A stretch of DNA of 64,000 bases, taken from the NCBI RefSeq assembly GCF_011290685.1, contig NZ_JAANYN010000005.1:124001-188000 (forward strand), read 5' to 3'. The DNA is from Cyclobacterium plantarum. GTDB lineage: Bacteria; Bacteroidota; Bacteroidia; Cytophagales; Cyclobacteriaceae. Of the stretch, positions 43,469 through 52,341 are shown piece after piece (the first letter of the stretch is position 1; the number at the start of each line of letters is the position of its first letter). The notes below the pieces were generated by a model that had not been told where the DNA came from, searched no databases, and worked only from the letters and a program-made list of their open reading frames with translations. The translations under genes were made by a program, and so were the position numbers.

Positions 43469-44027
43469 TTTAATACAAAAATGTGCCGGCGCTATACTGC
43501 TGGGATTTTTTATTTTTCTGGATTTTGAAGCCCATGGGCAAAGACAGATCTATCCCGAAGAGAATCCTCCCTTAAAAGAACGTTTGTACTTTGGTGGCAA
43601 TGGAAGCCTTCAATTTGGAACCATCACTTTCGTGGAAGTATCTCCTCTGGCCGGGGTAATGATCACCGAAAGGTATTCAGCAGGTCTGGGAGCTACCTAC
43701 CAATATTTAAACAACCGATTTTATCAAAATGGGGATGCCCATATATATGGGGCCAGGATATTCAACAGGTTTAATGTTTTGCCGAAAATATTTTTACATG
43801 CAGAATACGAAGCGCTCAATGTAGAGGTGGCCAATCCTATCCCAAATACCACTGATGTGATATTTACCAGAGATTGGGTTCCTGGCTTGTTTGCAGGTGC
43901 AGGTTATTTTACCCCCTTTGGAGAAAGAGGGGGAATGAACTTCATGCTATTGTACAACTTTAGCTATGACAATAGAAGGTCTCCTTATAATGAACCATAT
44001 GTCATCAGAGTGGGTTTTGTATTCTAA
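43449..44027 (+). CDS. Putative small outer-membrane beta-barrel protein
   Basis: A 192-residue protein with an N-terminal signal (CAGAILLGFFIFLDFEAHGQ). The rest alternates polar and aromatic residues, for example LGATYQYLNNRFYQNGDAHI and the closing PYVIRVGFVF. A C-terminal phenylalanine is typical of outer-membrane barrels. No family was recognised. It overlaps divIC by 20 bases and is followed by cysE after 14, so it is probably co-transcribed with both. Confidence 0.7.
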   Translation: MLLWKNDLIQKCAGAILLGFFIFLDFEAHGQRQIYPEENPPLKERLYFGGNGSLQFGTITFVEVSPLAGVMITERYSAGLGATYQYLNNRFYQNGDAHIYGARIFNRFNVLPKIFLHAEYEALNVEVANPIPNTTDVIFTRDWVPGLFAGAGYFTPFGERGGMNFMLLYNFSYDNRRSPYNEPYVIRVGFVF

Positions 44028-44041
44028 AGTTACAACAAAGC

Positions 44042-44878
44042 ATGGATTCATTTATAGACCGATTGCACGAAGCCCACAACCACTGTCCGGAATGCCCTTC
44101 TCCCAAAGTGATCAGTCGCTTTTTTGATGATATCCTGGGCATATTGTTTCCGGAGCATGCCAATGAGATCCTTAGAGACCGTGAAAATCTGGCAAAGAAG
44201 TTCTTTCAATTAAGGGAGCAACTTACGAGTGTGCTTAAGAAAAATGAGGTCCTGCACAAAGGCGATGGACAAGCCCTGGCTGAAGCATTCTTTGATCGCC
44301 TGGAAGCAGAAGTATTTGAAAAGTTACACGAAGATTTGCAGGCCATGTTTGAAGGGGATCCCGCCGCAAAGTCCAAAACTGAAATTATCCGTTGTTATCC
44401 AGGTTTTTATGCCATTGCAGCCTACCGCATAGCACATTTATTGCACGTACTGGGGATTGGGCTTATTCCAAGAATGATTACCGAATACGCCCATGGAAAA
44501 ACAGGAGTTGACATACATCCCGGAGCCAAAATTGGTCGTTTTTTCTGCATTGACCATGCCACCGGAATTGTGATTGGAGAAACGACCCGGGTGGGTGATC
44601 GGGTAAAAATATATCAGGGGGTAACCTTAGGTGCTTTGAGTGTCAACAAAGAAGATGCGGATAAAAAAAGGCATCCCACCATAGAGGACGATGTGGTCAT
44701 TTATGCCGGTGCCACTATATTGGGTGGAGATACCGTTATAGGCAAGGGCAGCGTAGTGGGTGGAAATGTCTGGCTGACCAAAAGTATTCCCCCAAAAAGC
44801 AAAATTTATTACCAGACAAAAATTTATGACGGGGCATCAAACCTGACAGACTTTTATGTACTGAAAAGTGATGCCTGA
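44042..44878 (+). CDS. cysE: Serine O-acetyltransferase
   Basis: Acetylates serine to O-acetylserine, the first step of cysteine synthesis. The 278-residue product has a helical N-terminal half, then the left-handed beta-helix of hexapeptide repeats. It includes DIHPGAKIGRFFCIDHATGI, the active-site region, and GETTRVGDRVKIYQGVTLGA. It is the longer form often named EpsC. cysM follows after 11 bases, making a two-step cysteine operon. Confidence 0.95.
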   Translation: MDSFIDRLHEAHNHCPECPSPKVISRFFDDILGILFPEHANEILRDRENLAKKFFQLREQLTSVLKKNEVLHKGDGQALAEAFFDRLEAEVFEKLHEDLQAMFEGDPAAKSKTEIIRCYPGFYAIAAYRIAHLLHVLGIGLIPRMITEYAHGKTGVDIHPGAKIGRFFCIDHATGIVIGETTRVGDRVKIYQGVTLGALSVNKEDADKKRHPTIEDDVVIYAGATILGGDTVIGKGSVVGGNVWLTKSIPPKSKIYYQTKIYDGASNLTDFYVLKSDA

Positions 44879-44889
44879 AATACCCATCT

Positions 44890-45768
44890 ATGAAGCTATT
44901 TGAATTAATAGGGAAAACCCCTTTAATTGAACTGGAGCAGATTCCCGTAAATCCCAAAGTCAAAATTTTCTGTAAACTGGAGGGGCAAAACCCAGGAGGT
45001 TCTGTAAAAGACAGGGCCGCCTATTACATGATCCGGCAGGCCCTGGATAGGGGAGAAATTGGAAGAGGATCCAAACTTGTGGAGGCCACCTCAGGAAATA
45101 CGGGAATTGCCCTGGCCATGGTAGCCAACTTGCTTGGGGTAGAAATGACCCTGATCATGCCGGATAACTCCACCAGGGAGCGGATTTTATCCATGGAGGC
45201 CTATGGTGCCAAAGTGGTCCTTACGCCTGCAGAAAAAACCATAGAATATGCACGAACCCTGGCTGAGGAAATGGCTAGGGACAAGGGATACTTTATGCTG
45301 AACCAATTTGCCAACCCGGATAATTACAGGGCCCATTACCAGACCACGGGCCCCGAAATATACCGGGATACGGGAGGGAAGATCACCCATTTTGTCTCCG
45401 CTATGGGTACCACCGGTACCATCATGGGGGTGTCACGGTACCTGAAAGAGCAAAGCAAAGACATCCGCATTGTAGGTACCCAACCTACCGATGGGTCCAG
45501 TATTCCCGGGATCAGGAGGTGGTCCCCGGAATTTTTGCCTAAAATTTTCGAACCGGAAAGGGTTGATCAGGTGATCGATGTCAGTGAAGAACAGGCCACC
45601 GCGATGACGCGCAGAATGGCCAGGGAAGAAGGTATTCTGGCTGGGATGAGTAGCGGAGGAGCTTTGCATGCGGCTATTGAGCTCTCCAAAACCCTTGAGG
45701 AAGGCTTGATCGTGTGCATTACCTGCGATAGGGGTGACCGGTATTTGAGTTCCAATCTGTTTGGCTAA
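44890..45768 (+). CDS. cysM: Cysteine synthase (CysM-type)
   Basis: PLP enzyme that makes cysteine from O-acetylserine and sulfide or thiosulfate. The 292-residue protein has the PLP lysine in NPGGSVKDRAAYYMI, the substrate loop EATSGNTGIALAM, and the phosphate-binding GTTGTIMGVSRYL. The length and the short C-terminus fit CysM better than CysK, but the substrate preference cannot be settled from sequence alone. Confidence 0.92.
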   Translation: MKLFELIGKTPLIELEQIPVNPKVKIFCKLEGQNPGGSVKDRAAYYMIRQALDRGEIGRGSKLVEATSGNTGIALAMVANLLGVEMTLIMPDNSTRERILSMEAYGAKVVLTPAEKTIEYARTLAEEMARDKGYFMLNQFANPDNYRAHYQTTGPEIYRDTGGKITHFVSAMGTTGTIMGVSRYLKEQSKDIRIVGTQPTDGSSIPGIRRWSPEFLPKIFEPERVDQVIDVSEEQATAMTRRMAREEGILAGMSSGGALHAAIELSKTLEEGLIVCITCDRGDRYLSSNLFG

Positions 45769-46103
45769 GCCATACAAACTTTTTAAATCAACTTTACTCA
45801 GCTGCTAATAACTGCTAAACACAGTTGGGTTTCCCATTTTCGATTGATGGATGTAACTGCTATTAAAGTTCCCCAAGAATATTGAAGAAGGTCAAAAGGG
45901 AACTTACCAAAAGTATGGACGCACCCTTATTGGTACTGAGCTTAAGTACTATTGAGTTAAATCTATCAATACTATACTGGAATCAGTACCATTTGAAAAA
46001 CGTCAGCCCGGATTTTTAATATTTCAAGCTTTCCTTGATTTTTATTTGAGTTTGGCATGCTTTTTAGTCAATTTATCACAGGACTCGTACCCAAAATTAA
46101 CCT
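45769..46103. other. Intergenic region with an extended imperfect palindrome
   Basis: No gene or full promoter match was seen in this 335-base stretch. Its main content is the inverted repeat at 45931-45991, listed separately. Confidence 0.4.
45931..45991. repeat. 61-base imperfect palindrome
   Basis: TGGTACTGA (45931-45939) is the exact complement of TCAGTACCA (45983-45991). Within it AGTA pairs with TACT (45945-45948 with 45975-45978) and TATTGA pairs with TCAATA (45950-45955 with 45966-45971). No T run follows, so it is not a simple terminator. Confidence 0.6.
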
Positions 46104-46853
46104 ATGGAATTTGGTGAATTAGTAGCTTATTTTGTTTTAAGCCTTGCCATCATAAATGCAATTATTTTGATTCTGGCTGGTAAGAGAGCAAAAGTCTCTC
46201 AGCAATATATGGGGTTTGCACTCCTGTTTTTTAGTGGATTCCTTTTTACCCGGCATAATGAATTTGTTACAGGATGGCTAGCAGTTCTGATGTATTTCCT
46301 AATGCTTTGTGTAGGTCCCTTTTTTTACTTTTTTATTCGAAATTCACTAACTAGATATAAAAGAAACAACTACCTGGATTTACTCCATTTTCTTCCATTG
46401 ATTCTGCTATCAATCCCGGTGTTACTCATCCTGGCCAGGAAGGAGTTGCCTGGTTTTTTGTTTTCTAGCTCTCAGGGCTACCAACCAGTTGAAATTCCAA
46501 TGCCCGGCGGTTCGGCACTTACTTTTGTCTGGTCTCATGAACTATTACTTTGTTCCCTTCTGATTTATTACCTTTTAGGGCTGAGGTTATTGTTTTTTGC
46601 CCAACCGATTAATATTCATTATTCCGAACAAAGGAAAGTAAAAAGATGGCTGACCTGGATTTGTTGTCTTTTTGGTCTTCTACTCATTCTTTTTAGTCTA
46701 AGCCAGGATTATGTAGAATCGCTTGTGGAACAAAAGCTCCTGCCAAGGGATCAGGTAATGCCTGTTGTTCTACTGGTGTTAACTGTTGCCATGCACTTCA
46801 AGCCCAATCTTGTTTACGGTTTTGATTTTGGGGAAAGTCCGGAATCCAGATGA
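46104..46853 (+). CDS. AraC-type membrane sensor domain without DNA-binding domain
   Basis: A 249-residue protein with about seven membrane spans. The segment GPFFYFFIRNSLTRYKRNNY followed by LLHFLPLILLSIPVLL is typical of the membrane half of Bacteroidota AraC-family regulators. Those proteins normally continue into a cytosolic AraC helix-turn-helix domain of about 100 residues. Here the frame stops at MHFKPNLVYGFDFGESPESR, and the following 224 bases before the next gene cannot hold the missing domain. It may be a truncated relic or a stand-alone membrane protein. Confidence 0.65.
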   Translation: MEFGELVAYFVLSLAIINAIILILAGKRAKVSQQYMGFALLFFSGFLFTRHNEFVTGWLAVLMYFLMLCVGPFFYFFIRNSLTRYKRNNYLDLLHFLPLILLSIPVLLILARKELPGFLFSSSQGYQPVEIPMPGGSALTFVWSHELLLCSLLIYYLLGLRLLFFAQPINIHYSEQRKVKRWLTWICCLFGLLLILFSLSQDYVESLVEQKLLPRDQVMPVVLLVLTVAMHFKPNLVYGFDFGESPESR

Positions 46854-47041
46854 AGATTTACAGTCAAATTTCGAGTTTTATTACTGGCAGGGAAAAGCCA
46901 ATGAATGCAAGTTTTAAGGCGGGTCTGCAGCGCATAATTTACCAGATCGACAGACAAAGATTGGTTTTTGGGACTGTGTTTGGATAAAAGGTAAAAATCA
47001 AGACCCTAAATCAATTCGAAAGGTTCTTCTTGTAAAACCAC

Positions 47042-47072
47042 TTGGTCAAACTTTTCGAATCTCGTATATTTC
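47042..47072 (+). promoter_or_regulatory. Candidate promoter for the 47-kb unknown gene
   Basis: TTG at 47042-47044, a 20-base spacer and TATATTTC at 47065-47072, one base off the consensus. The box ends 5 bases before ATG 47078, so the transcript would be nearly leaderless if the box is used. Confidence 0.4.
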
Positions 47073-47077
47073 TGACT

Positions 47078-48295
47078 ATGAAAAACTATACTGCAATCAA
47101 AGCTGCCTGTCAGTCAAACTCGAAATTCACTTCCCGAATTCTGGATGAGTTTTTACTCTACTATGCGGCAGAAAAGGACAAACTTGCTAAAGAAGCAGAT
47201 CAACGGTTGGGAACCTACCGGCACATTACCCAAAGCATAGACAAGAGCTGGTATAACATGTTGAAATCCCAATACATCATCCACCGGGTAATGAAAGAGA
47301 GTGGATTGATTCATAAATATTTAAAGCATGCGGCCATAAACCGACTTGAAGCAACAGACAAATCCTGGTTGGAGCAGCAGGCATCTTCACCTTGGGAATT
47401 TAGTTTTGCCAGGATTTTAGACAGTCCGGAAGCGGATTTTTATTCCATGGAAGATGTGTTTTCAGGCGATACCTACCTGCTATATTCCACAGGAATTTCG
47501 GATATATTAAAAAGTGGACCCATAGAACTTTGGTTTAATCTCATCGGCTTCAATGGTTCTTGTTGGCAAACTTATGGACCATTGAGCGGTTATAAGAGTT
47601 TTTCAGCGGATGATGTTTTCTTTTTTGCCACCGAGATCAACCCAGGCATTACTGATGAGTATGCATTGATGAAGGATGTTGCCAAAAATCCGGTACCTTA
47701 TATGATGCTCTTTGGCCGTTCCAATTACCCCCTGACCATTCATGAAGGGGAGGTGCTGGAAGTTGTCCTGTCTGAATTGGAAGATATTGACCTGAAAGAA
47801 GCAGATTTGGAAAAGGAATTTCAAGTCGACAGGATAGATATGGTTTACCGCCTGAAATTACCTGGTATGGAAAATAAGCCTCACTTTGCTGCGGCTTATT
47901 ATGACAGGGCGGAGAAATTTCTTCAGGTAACAGCCATGACGGAAAAGGGTTACATGGCTTTAGCCAAAACCTTTCAAAAACTGGGGGTACAGGTTGAGGT
48001 GCCTGCAGATATCTATGTCCGCCCCTCCATGTTGTCTGCGGCTCAGGAAATTCTGAAAAAGGAAATCGAACTCATGCCATATGAATTGCTATTCGAAGAG
48101 GATGTAGATCAGGAAGATGCGGATGTGGAAATGAAAAAGTTAAATGAGCTGATGGCCCTGGCACTTCCTTTTATCAATGAGGGAAAGGAACCCGATTTGG
48201 AAGCCATCGCAAAGCAAGTCGGTTTGGATTTGGAAGATAACAGGGAGACCCTCACAGCCATTTTTGAAGATATCAAGCGAAAAAGGAAGGGGTAA
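47078..48295 (+). CDS. Hypothetical protein
   Basis: A 405-residue protein that I cannot assign to a family. It starts MKNYTAIKAACQSNSKFTSR; a TTG start 36 bases upstream would lie within the candidate promoter. There is no signal peptide or membrane span. The middle part looks like a mixed alpha/beta domain (DTYLLYSTGISDILKSGPIE). The C-terminal 100 residues are strongly acidic and helical, ending KRKRKG. Codon use looks like that of its neighbours. Probably cytosolic; role unknown. Confidence 0.75.
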   Translation: MKNYTAIKAACQSNSKFTSRILDEFLLYYAAEKDKLAKEADQRLGTYRHITQSIDKSWYNMLKSQYIIHRVMKESGLIHKYLKHAAINRLEATDKSWLEQQASSPWEFSFARILDSPEADFYSMEDVFSGDTYLLYSTGISDILKSGPIELWFNLIGFNGSCWQTYGPLSGYKSFSADDVFFFATEINPGITDEYALMKDVAKNPVPYMMLFGRSNYPLTIHEGEVLEVVLSELEDIDLKEADLEKEFQVDRIDMVYRLKLPGMENKPHFAAAYYDRAEKFLQVTAMTEKGYMALAKTFQKLGVQVEVPADIYVRPSMLSAAQEILKKEIELMPYELLFEEDVDQEDADVEMKKLNELMALALPFINEGKEPDLEAIAKQVGLDLEDNRETLTAIFEDIKRKRKG

Positions 48296-48490
48296 ACTGT
48301 ATATTAATAGGGAGCCATAAAACTGTTTAAAGAATGATGAAGGAAATAATTTTCTTGTCTCTTTTTTGTGTCTTGACCTGACTCAAAATATACCCACCAA
48401 TCAAGCTTTGACATGACACTATGCTGGAAGTTATTTAGTGTTTTTTTTAAAAAGATAACTAAATTGCTTTTAAAAGCTAAATATCCTAAG

Positions 48491-49519
48491 ATGAATAAAA
48501 GAAGAGCATTTTTAATCAAATCGGCCTTTGGTGCTGCCGGAATGGCTTTGGTCCCTTCCTGGTTAAATGGCGCACCCGCCATTATTAAAAGGTATAACAA
48601 ACCTGATTCTAAAATCAATGGTGTGCAGATCGGATGCATTACCTATTCATTCCGCTCCCTTCCGGACCAAAGTGCCGAAGCCACGCTGAAATATGTCACT
48701 GATTGCGGAATCAATGCCATAGAGTTGATGGGCGGACCGGCTGAATCCTTTGCGGGCATGCCCGAATCGAATTTAGACCGAAGACGTATGTATCAGTTGG
48801 GAGGAAAACAGCGTAGCGGAGAAACCCTGACAGCTGAAGAGGCCAAAGAATTCGGTTCCCTTCAGGAGGAAGCCGCAGCCTATGGCACAGAGGTGGCGAA
48901 ATGGAGGAATCAGGTGGATTTTAAGAAATTTGAACAGCTCCGAAAGATGTACAAAGATGCCGGTGTAAGTATATATGCTTTTAAACCCAGTGCCTTCGGT
49001 AAAAGCAACTCAGATGCGGAAATTGCCTATGGTATGAAAGCTGCCAAAGCATTGGGTGCTTCCCACGTCACTTTGGAGCATCCTTCAGATGATGCCCATA
49101 CGCTGAAATTGGGCAAAATGGGAGAGCGATACAATATGGCGGTAGCCTACCATGGGCATGAACAGCAGACCTTTACCTTTTGGGATACTGCACTGGCCCA
49201 AAGCCCAAGAAATGCCCTGAATTTTGATGCCGGACATTACATCGCCGCCGGGCATACGGATATCATGGCACTGCTGGAAAAACAACACAGCAGGATTTTA
49301 AGCATGCATACCAAAGACCGGCAGACTCCAGCCAACGGCAAAGGCAATCTTCCCTGGGGAACCGGTGATACCCCTATTGTGGAAATCTTGCAAATGATGC
49401 GTCAAAATAAATATAAATTTCCTGCTTCCATTGAGTTGGAGCACCAAATCCCTGAAGGTTCGGATGCAATAAAGGAGGTTCAGCAGTGTCTGGAATATTG
49501 CAAATCTGCGCTTGTTTAA
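48491..49519 (+). CDS. Sugar phosphate isomerase/epimerase-like TIM barrel protein, exported
   Basis: A 342-residue protein of the xylose-isomerase-like TIM-barrel family (AP endonuclease 2 fold). The start at 48491 gives MNKRRAFLIKSAFGAAGMAL, a signal sequence of the type seen on periplasmic sugar-metabolism enzymes. A longer frame from 48413 places extra residues before it. Metal-site segments include TLEHPSDD, VAYHGHEQQ, NFDAGHYIAA, LSMHTKDRQ and IELEHQIPEG. The substrate is unknown; relatives act on sugars or inositols. A hairpin follows the stop. Confidence 0.85.
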   Translation: MNKRRAFLIKSAFGAAGMALVPSWLNGAPAIIKRYNKPDSKINGVQIGCITYSFRSLPDQSAEATLKYVTDCGINAIELMGGPAESFAGMPESNLDRRRMYQLGGKQRSGETLTAEEAKEFGSLQEEAAAYGTEVAKWRNQVDFKKFEQLRKMYKDAGVSIYAFKPSAFGKSNSDAEIAYGMKAAKALGASHVTLEHPSDDAHTLKLGKMGERYNMAVAYHGHEQQTFTFWDTALAQSPRNALNFDAGHYIAAGHTDIMALLEKQHSRILSMHTKDRQTPANGKGNLPWGTGDTPIVEILQMMRQNKYKFPASIELEHQIPEGSDAIKEVQQCLEYCKSALV

Positions 49520-49527
49520 TGTTTTTC

Positions 49528-49563
49528 ATCCAAAGCCCCTTTTTATTTTTTGGGGTTTTGGAT
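49528..49563 (+). terminator. Terminator-like hairpin after the TIM barrel gene
   Basis: ATCCAAAGCCCC (49528-49539) pairs with GGGGTTTTGGAT (49552-49563), including one G-U pair, around a T-rich 12-base loop. Only a weak T tract follows, so efficiency is uncertain. Confidence 0.6.
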
Positions 49564-49912
49564 ATTTCCAACCCCTGGATATGTAAAGGTTTGTCTCCTT
49601 GTGGTGGGGGCTATTGTAAAATAATACAATTATGAGTTTTTCATTTTATCCTTCGGTTTTTATGATTCCAAAATTCTAAGTCATTCAAATCATCTATTGA
49701 TAAGAGTGGCTCAGCATACCGCAAATTGAAGTCTCTGGAAATTCAATTGCTATTTCAACTCGCCCGTGAGCGGACAAAAGTGTCCGTATTTTTTCAATTG
49801 TGAAGGTAAAAATAACCTTTATCAGCCCTTAAAACAGTTTTTCGGACTGGCACCATATTGGGTTTTTATAAAAGACAGGAAAATTCAGTCTTCCTGCTCA
49901 ACCTCAAAGGAT
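49564..49912. other. Intergenic region before the FtsX permease pair
   Basis: About 350 bases with no supported gene. An apparent frame from 49766 is an upstream extension of the permease without a conserved sequence. The notable element is the inverted repeat at 49771-49786. Confidence 0.4.
49771..49786 (+). promoter_or_regulatory. CGGACA inverted repeat upstream of permease genes
   Basis: CGGACA-AAAG-TGTCCG followed by TATTTTTT, 127 bases before the permease start. It could be a regulator operator (a symmetrical half-site pair) or a short terminator-like hairpin in the leader. The sequence alone does not decide. Confidence 0.5.
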
Positions 49913-52339
49913 ATGATAAAAAGTTACTTTAAGATATTCCTCCGAAACCTGAATAAAAACCCAAGCTACACCCTGATCAATATTTTTGGTTTGGCAGTGG
50001 GAATGGCCTCCAGCATTTTGATCTTTATGTTTGTGCAACATGAACTCAGCTATGACCAATACCATGAGAAATCAGACCGGATATTCAGGGTCTCAAGGGC
50101 CTGGTATAACCAGGATGGGGCCGTTAGCCTGCACCTTGGTCATGCCGCCCCACCTTTTGGCCCATTGTTGAAATCTGATTTTGAGGATCAGGTGGAAGAA
50201 GTGGTGCGGCTGATGAATACTTCGGTAATCATCCGGGAAGAAGATAATGTGTTTAAGGAAGATCGGCTATTTTTTGCCGATCCATCGGTATTTGATGTTT
50301 TTTCATGGGAAATGCTGGAAGGTAACCCCCAAAATGCCCTTTCCTTTCCGGATGGCCTTGTCATCAGTGCAAGCATGGCGAAAAAATATTTTGGAGAGGA
50401 GGATCCAATGGGTAGAACATTGGAACTTAGGGTGGGATCGAATGTTTTTAATGGGCTGGTCCGGGGGGTCATGGCAGACATTCCCGATAATTCGCATTTT
50501 CAGGCTGATTTTTTGGCTTCCATGGAGCCTGTTGTAAATTTCTATGGAGGGTATGAGGCAATGATGACGAATTTTGGGAGCAATAATTTTGCAACTTATC
50601 TTTTGTTGAAAGAAGGGGTGAATCCGAATGCGATAATTGACCAACTTCCGGATTTTGTAGACCGCCACATCCCCGCAAACGGGCAGGGAATACCTGCCTC
50701 CCTGGGCACGCAACTCTTTTTATGGCCCTTGACGGATATCCACCTGCATTCCAATCTTGACTCTGAAGTCGAACCCAACAGCAATATAGAATATGTATAC
50801 ATTTATGGTGCCATCGCCATTTTCATCCTTTTGATCGCCTGTATCAATTTTATGAATTTGGCCACGGCACGCTCTGCCAAAAGAGCACTGGAAGTGGGCC
50901 TGAGAAAAGTGATGGGAGCAGACCGGCAATTGTTGGTCAAACAGTTTATGGGAGAAACTACGCTGATGTCTATTTTTGCCCTATTGGTTGCACTGCTATT
51001 GGTTTGGCTCACTTTACCGATGTTCAGCAGCTTTACAGGTAAAGCGTTAAGTCTGAACCTGGTGGATCACCCTGAATACCTGGCAGGTTTTGTGGTCCTT
51101 GTGATTTTTGTGGGATTGATCGCCGGAAGCTATCCCTCATTGTTTCTTTCCGGATTTCAGCCGGCCAATGTGTTGAAAGGCACTTATAAGATAGGGTCCA
51201 TTCATGAGAAGTTAAGGTCTTTTTTGGTGATAGGGCAGTTTGCAATTTCGATAGTATTAATTGTGGCTGTGATGGTGGTGATCGGGCAGTTGGATTTTAT
51301 GAAAAACAAGGATCTCGGATTTGACAAAGAAGAAATTGCCATTCTCCCGGCATTTGTGGAGTTTTCCAGCAACTATGCCCTTATGCGGGACAGACTGATG
51401 CAGCATCCGGGAATTGAGGAAGTGGCCATTTCCAGCAGGATTCCCTCAGGCAGGTTATTGGATTCCCAGGGAGCACAGGCCGAATTGGATGGGAACCTTA
51501 CACCAATCAATACCCGGATTTCCGATATACACATCAGCCATACCTTTATGCAAGTCTTCGGTATGGAAATACTGGAAGGCAGGGATTTCGACTTCAACAT
51601 GGCAGCTGACTCCACCCAATCCTTTATTTTGAATGAATCGGCCGTAAGGGCAATAGGATGGACATCACCGGCAGCGGCTATAGACAAGCAGTTCAATTAT
51701 GGCAGCAGAAGGGGGCAGGTCATCGGGGTGGTCAAGGATTTCCATTTTGAATCCCTGCATCAGCCCATCAGCCCTATGGTTTTCATGGTGCCTGACTCCC
51801 GCTTTAACCAGGTTGCGGTAAAACTCAGCAAAGACCACAGGGAGGAAACCCTGGCTTACCTTCGGGAAGAGTGGCTGGCCATGCGTCCCGACTATCCTCT
51901 GGAGATCACCTTTGTTGCCGATAAATTTGATGAACAATACCTGGAGGAAGAGAAAATAGGGACAGTTTTTGGTTTTTTTGCCGGTCTGGCCGTTTTGATT
52001 TCCGTATTGGGCCTTTTTGGGCTAACGGCATATGCCACAGAACAAAGGATCAAAGAAATTGGCATCCGAAAGGTGCTGGGGGCCAGCAGCTGGAACATCG
52101 TTTTACTTTTGGGGAAGGACTTTTTAACGCTGGTATTAATAGGGTTTGTTATCGCCTTACCAATGGCATGGTTTGGCATGAGCCAATGGCTGGGAAATTT
52201 TGCCTACAGCATCTCTGTTTCCTGGGTTGTAATGGCCATCGCAGGTTTCCTTGCCTTATTGATAGCCGCCATCACGGTGAGTTCACAATCTTTTAGGGCG
52301 GCATTGGTCAACCCGGTGGATACTTTTAAAAAAGAATAA
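49913..52339 (+). CDS. MacB/FtsX-type ABC transporter permease
   Basis: An 808-residue inner-membrane permease. The order is a short N-terminal segment MIKSYFKIFLRNLNKNPSYT, a first membrane span, and a large periplasmic MacB-like domain. Three spans of the first FtsX domain follow (from about residue 290), with ATARSAKRALEVGLRKVMGA. A second periplasmic domain and the C-terminal FtsX domain with YATEQRIKEIGIRKVLGASS complete it. ATG at 49913 fits the family; the earlier ATG-less extension does not. No ABC ATPase gene adjoins it. The next gene is a paralogue 2 bases downstream. Confidence 0.9.
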   Translation: MIKSYFKIFLRNLNKNPSYTLINIFGLAVGMASSILIFMFVQHELSYDQYHEKSDRIFRVSRAWYNQDGAVSLHLGHAAPPFGPLLKSDFEDQVEEVVRLMNTSVIIREEDNVFKEDRLFFADPSVFDVFSWEMLEGNPQNALSFPDGLVISASMAKKYFGEEDPMGRTLELRVGSNVFNGLVRGVMADIPDNSHFQADFLASMEPVVNFYGGYEAMMTNFGSNNFATYLLLKEGVNPNAIIDQLPDFVDRHIPANGQGIPASLGTQLFLWPLTDIHLHSNLDSEVEPNSNIEYVYIYGAIAIFILLIACINFMNLATARSAKRALEVGLRKVMGADRQLLVKQFMGETTLMSIFALLVALLLVWLTLPMFSSFTGKALSLNLVDHPEYLAGFVVLVIFVGLIAGSYPSLFLSGFQPANVLKGTYKIGSIHEKLRSFLVIGQFAISIVLIVAVMVVIGQLDFMKNKDLGFDKEEIAILPAFVEFSSNYALMRDRLMQHPGIEEVAISSRIPSGRLLDSQGAQAELDGNLTPINTRISDIHISHTFMQVFGMEILEGRDFDFNMAADSTQSFILNESAVRAIGWTSPAAAIDKQFNYGSRRGQVIGVVKDFHFESLHQPISPMVFMVPDSRFNQVAVKLSKDHREETLAYLREEWLAMRPDYPLEITFVADKFDEQYLEEEKIGTVFGFFAGLAVLISVLGLFGLTAYATEQRIKEIGIRKVLGASSWNIVLLLGKDFLTLVLIGFVIALPMAWFGMSQWLGNFAYSISVSWVVMAIAGFLALLIAAITVSSQSFRAALVNPVDTFKKE

Positions 52340-52341
52340 TC

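Noticed and set aside
48304-48639. Minus-strand frame overlapping the TIM barrel gene start
   Set aside because: Antisense to a well-supported signal peptide and domain; no supporting features.
49766-49912. Upstream extension of the first FtsX permease by 49 residues
   Set aside because: The added residues match no part of the family and begin at the inverted repeat; the conserved start is ATG 49913.
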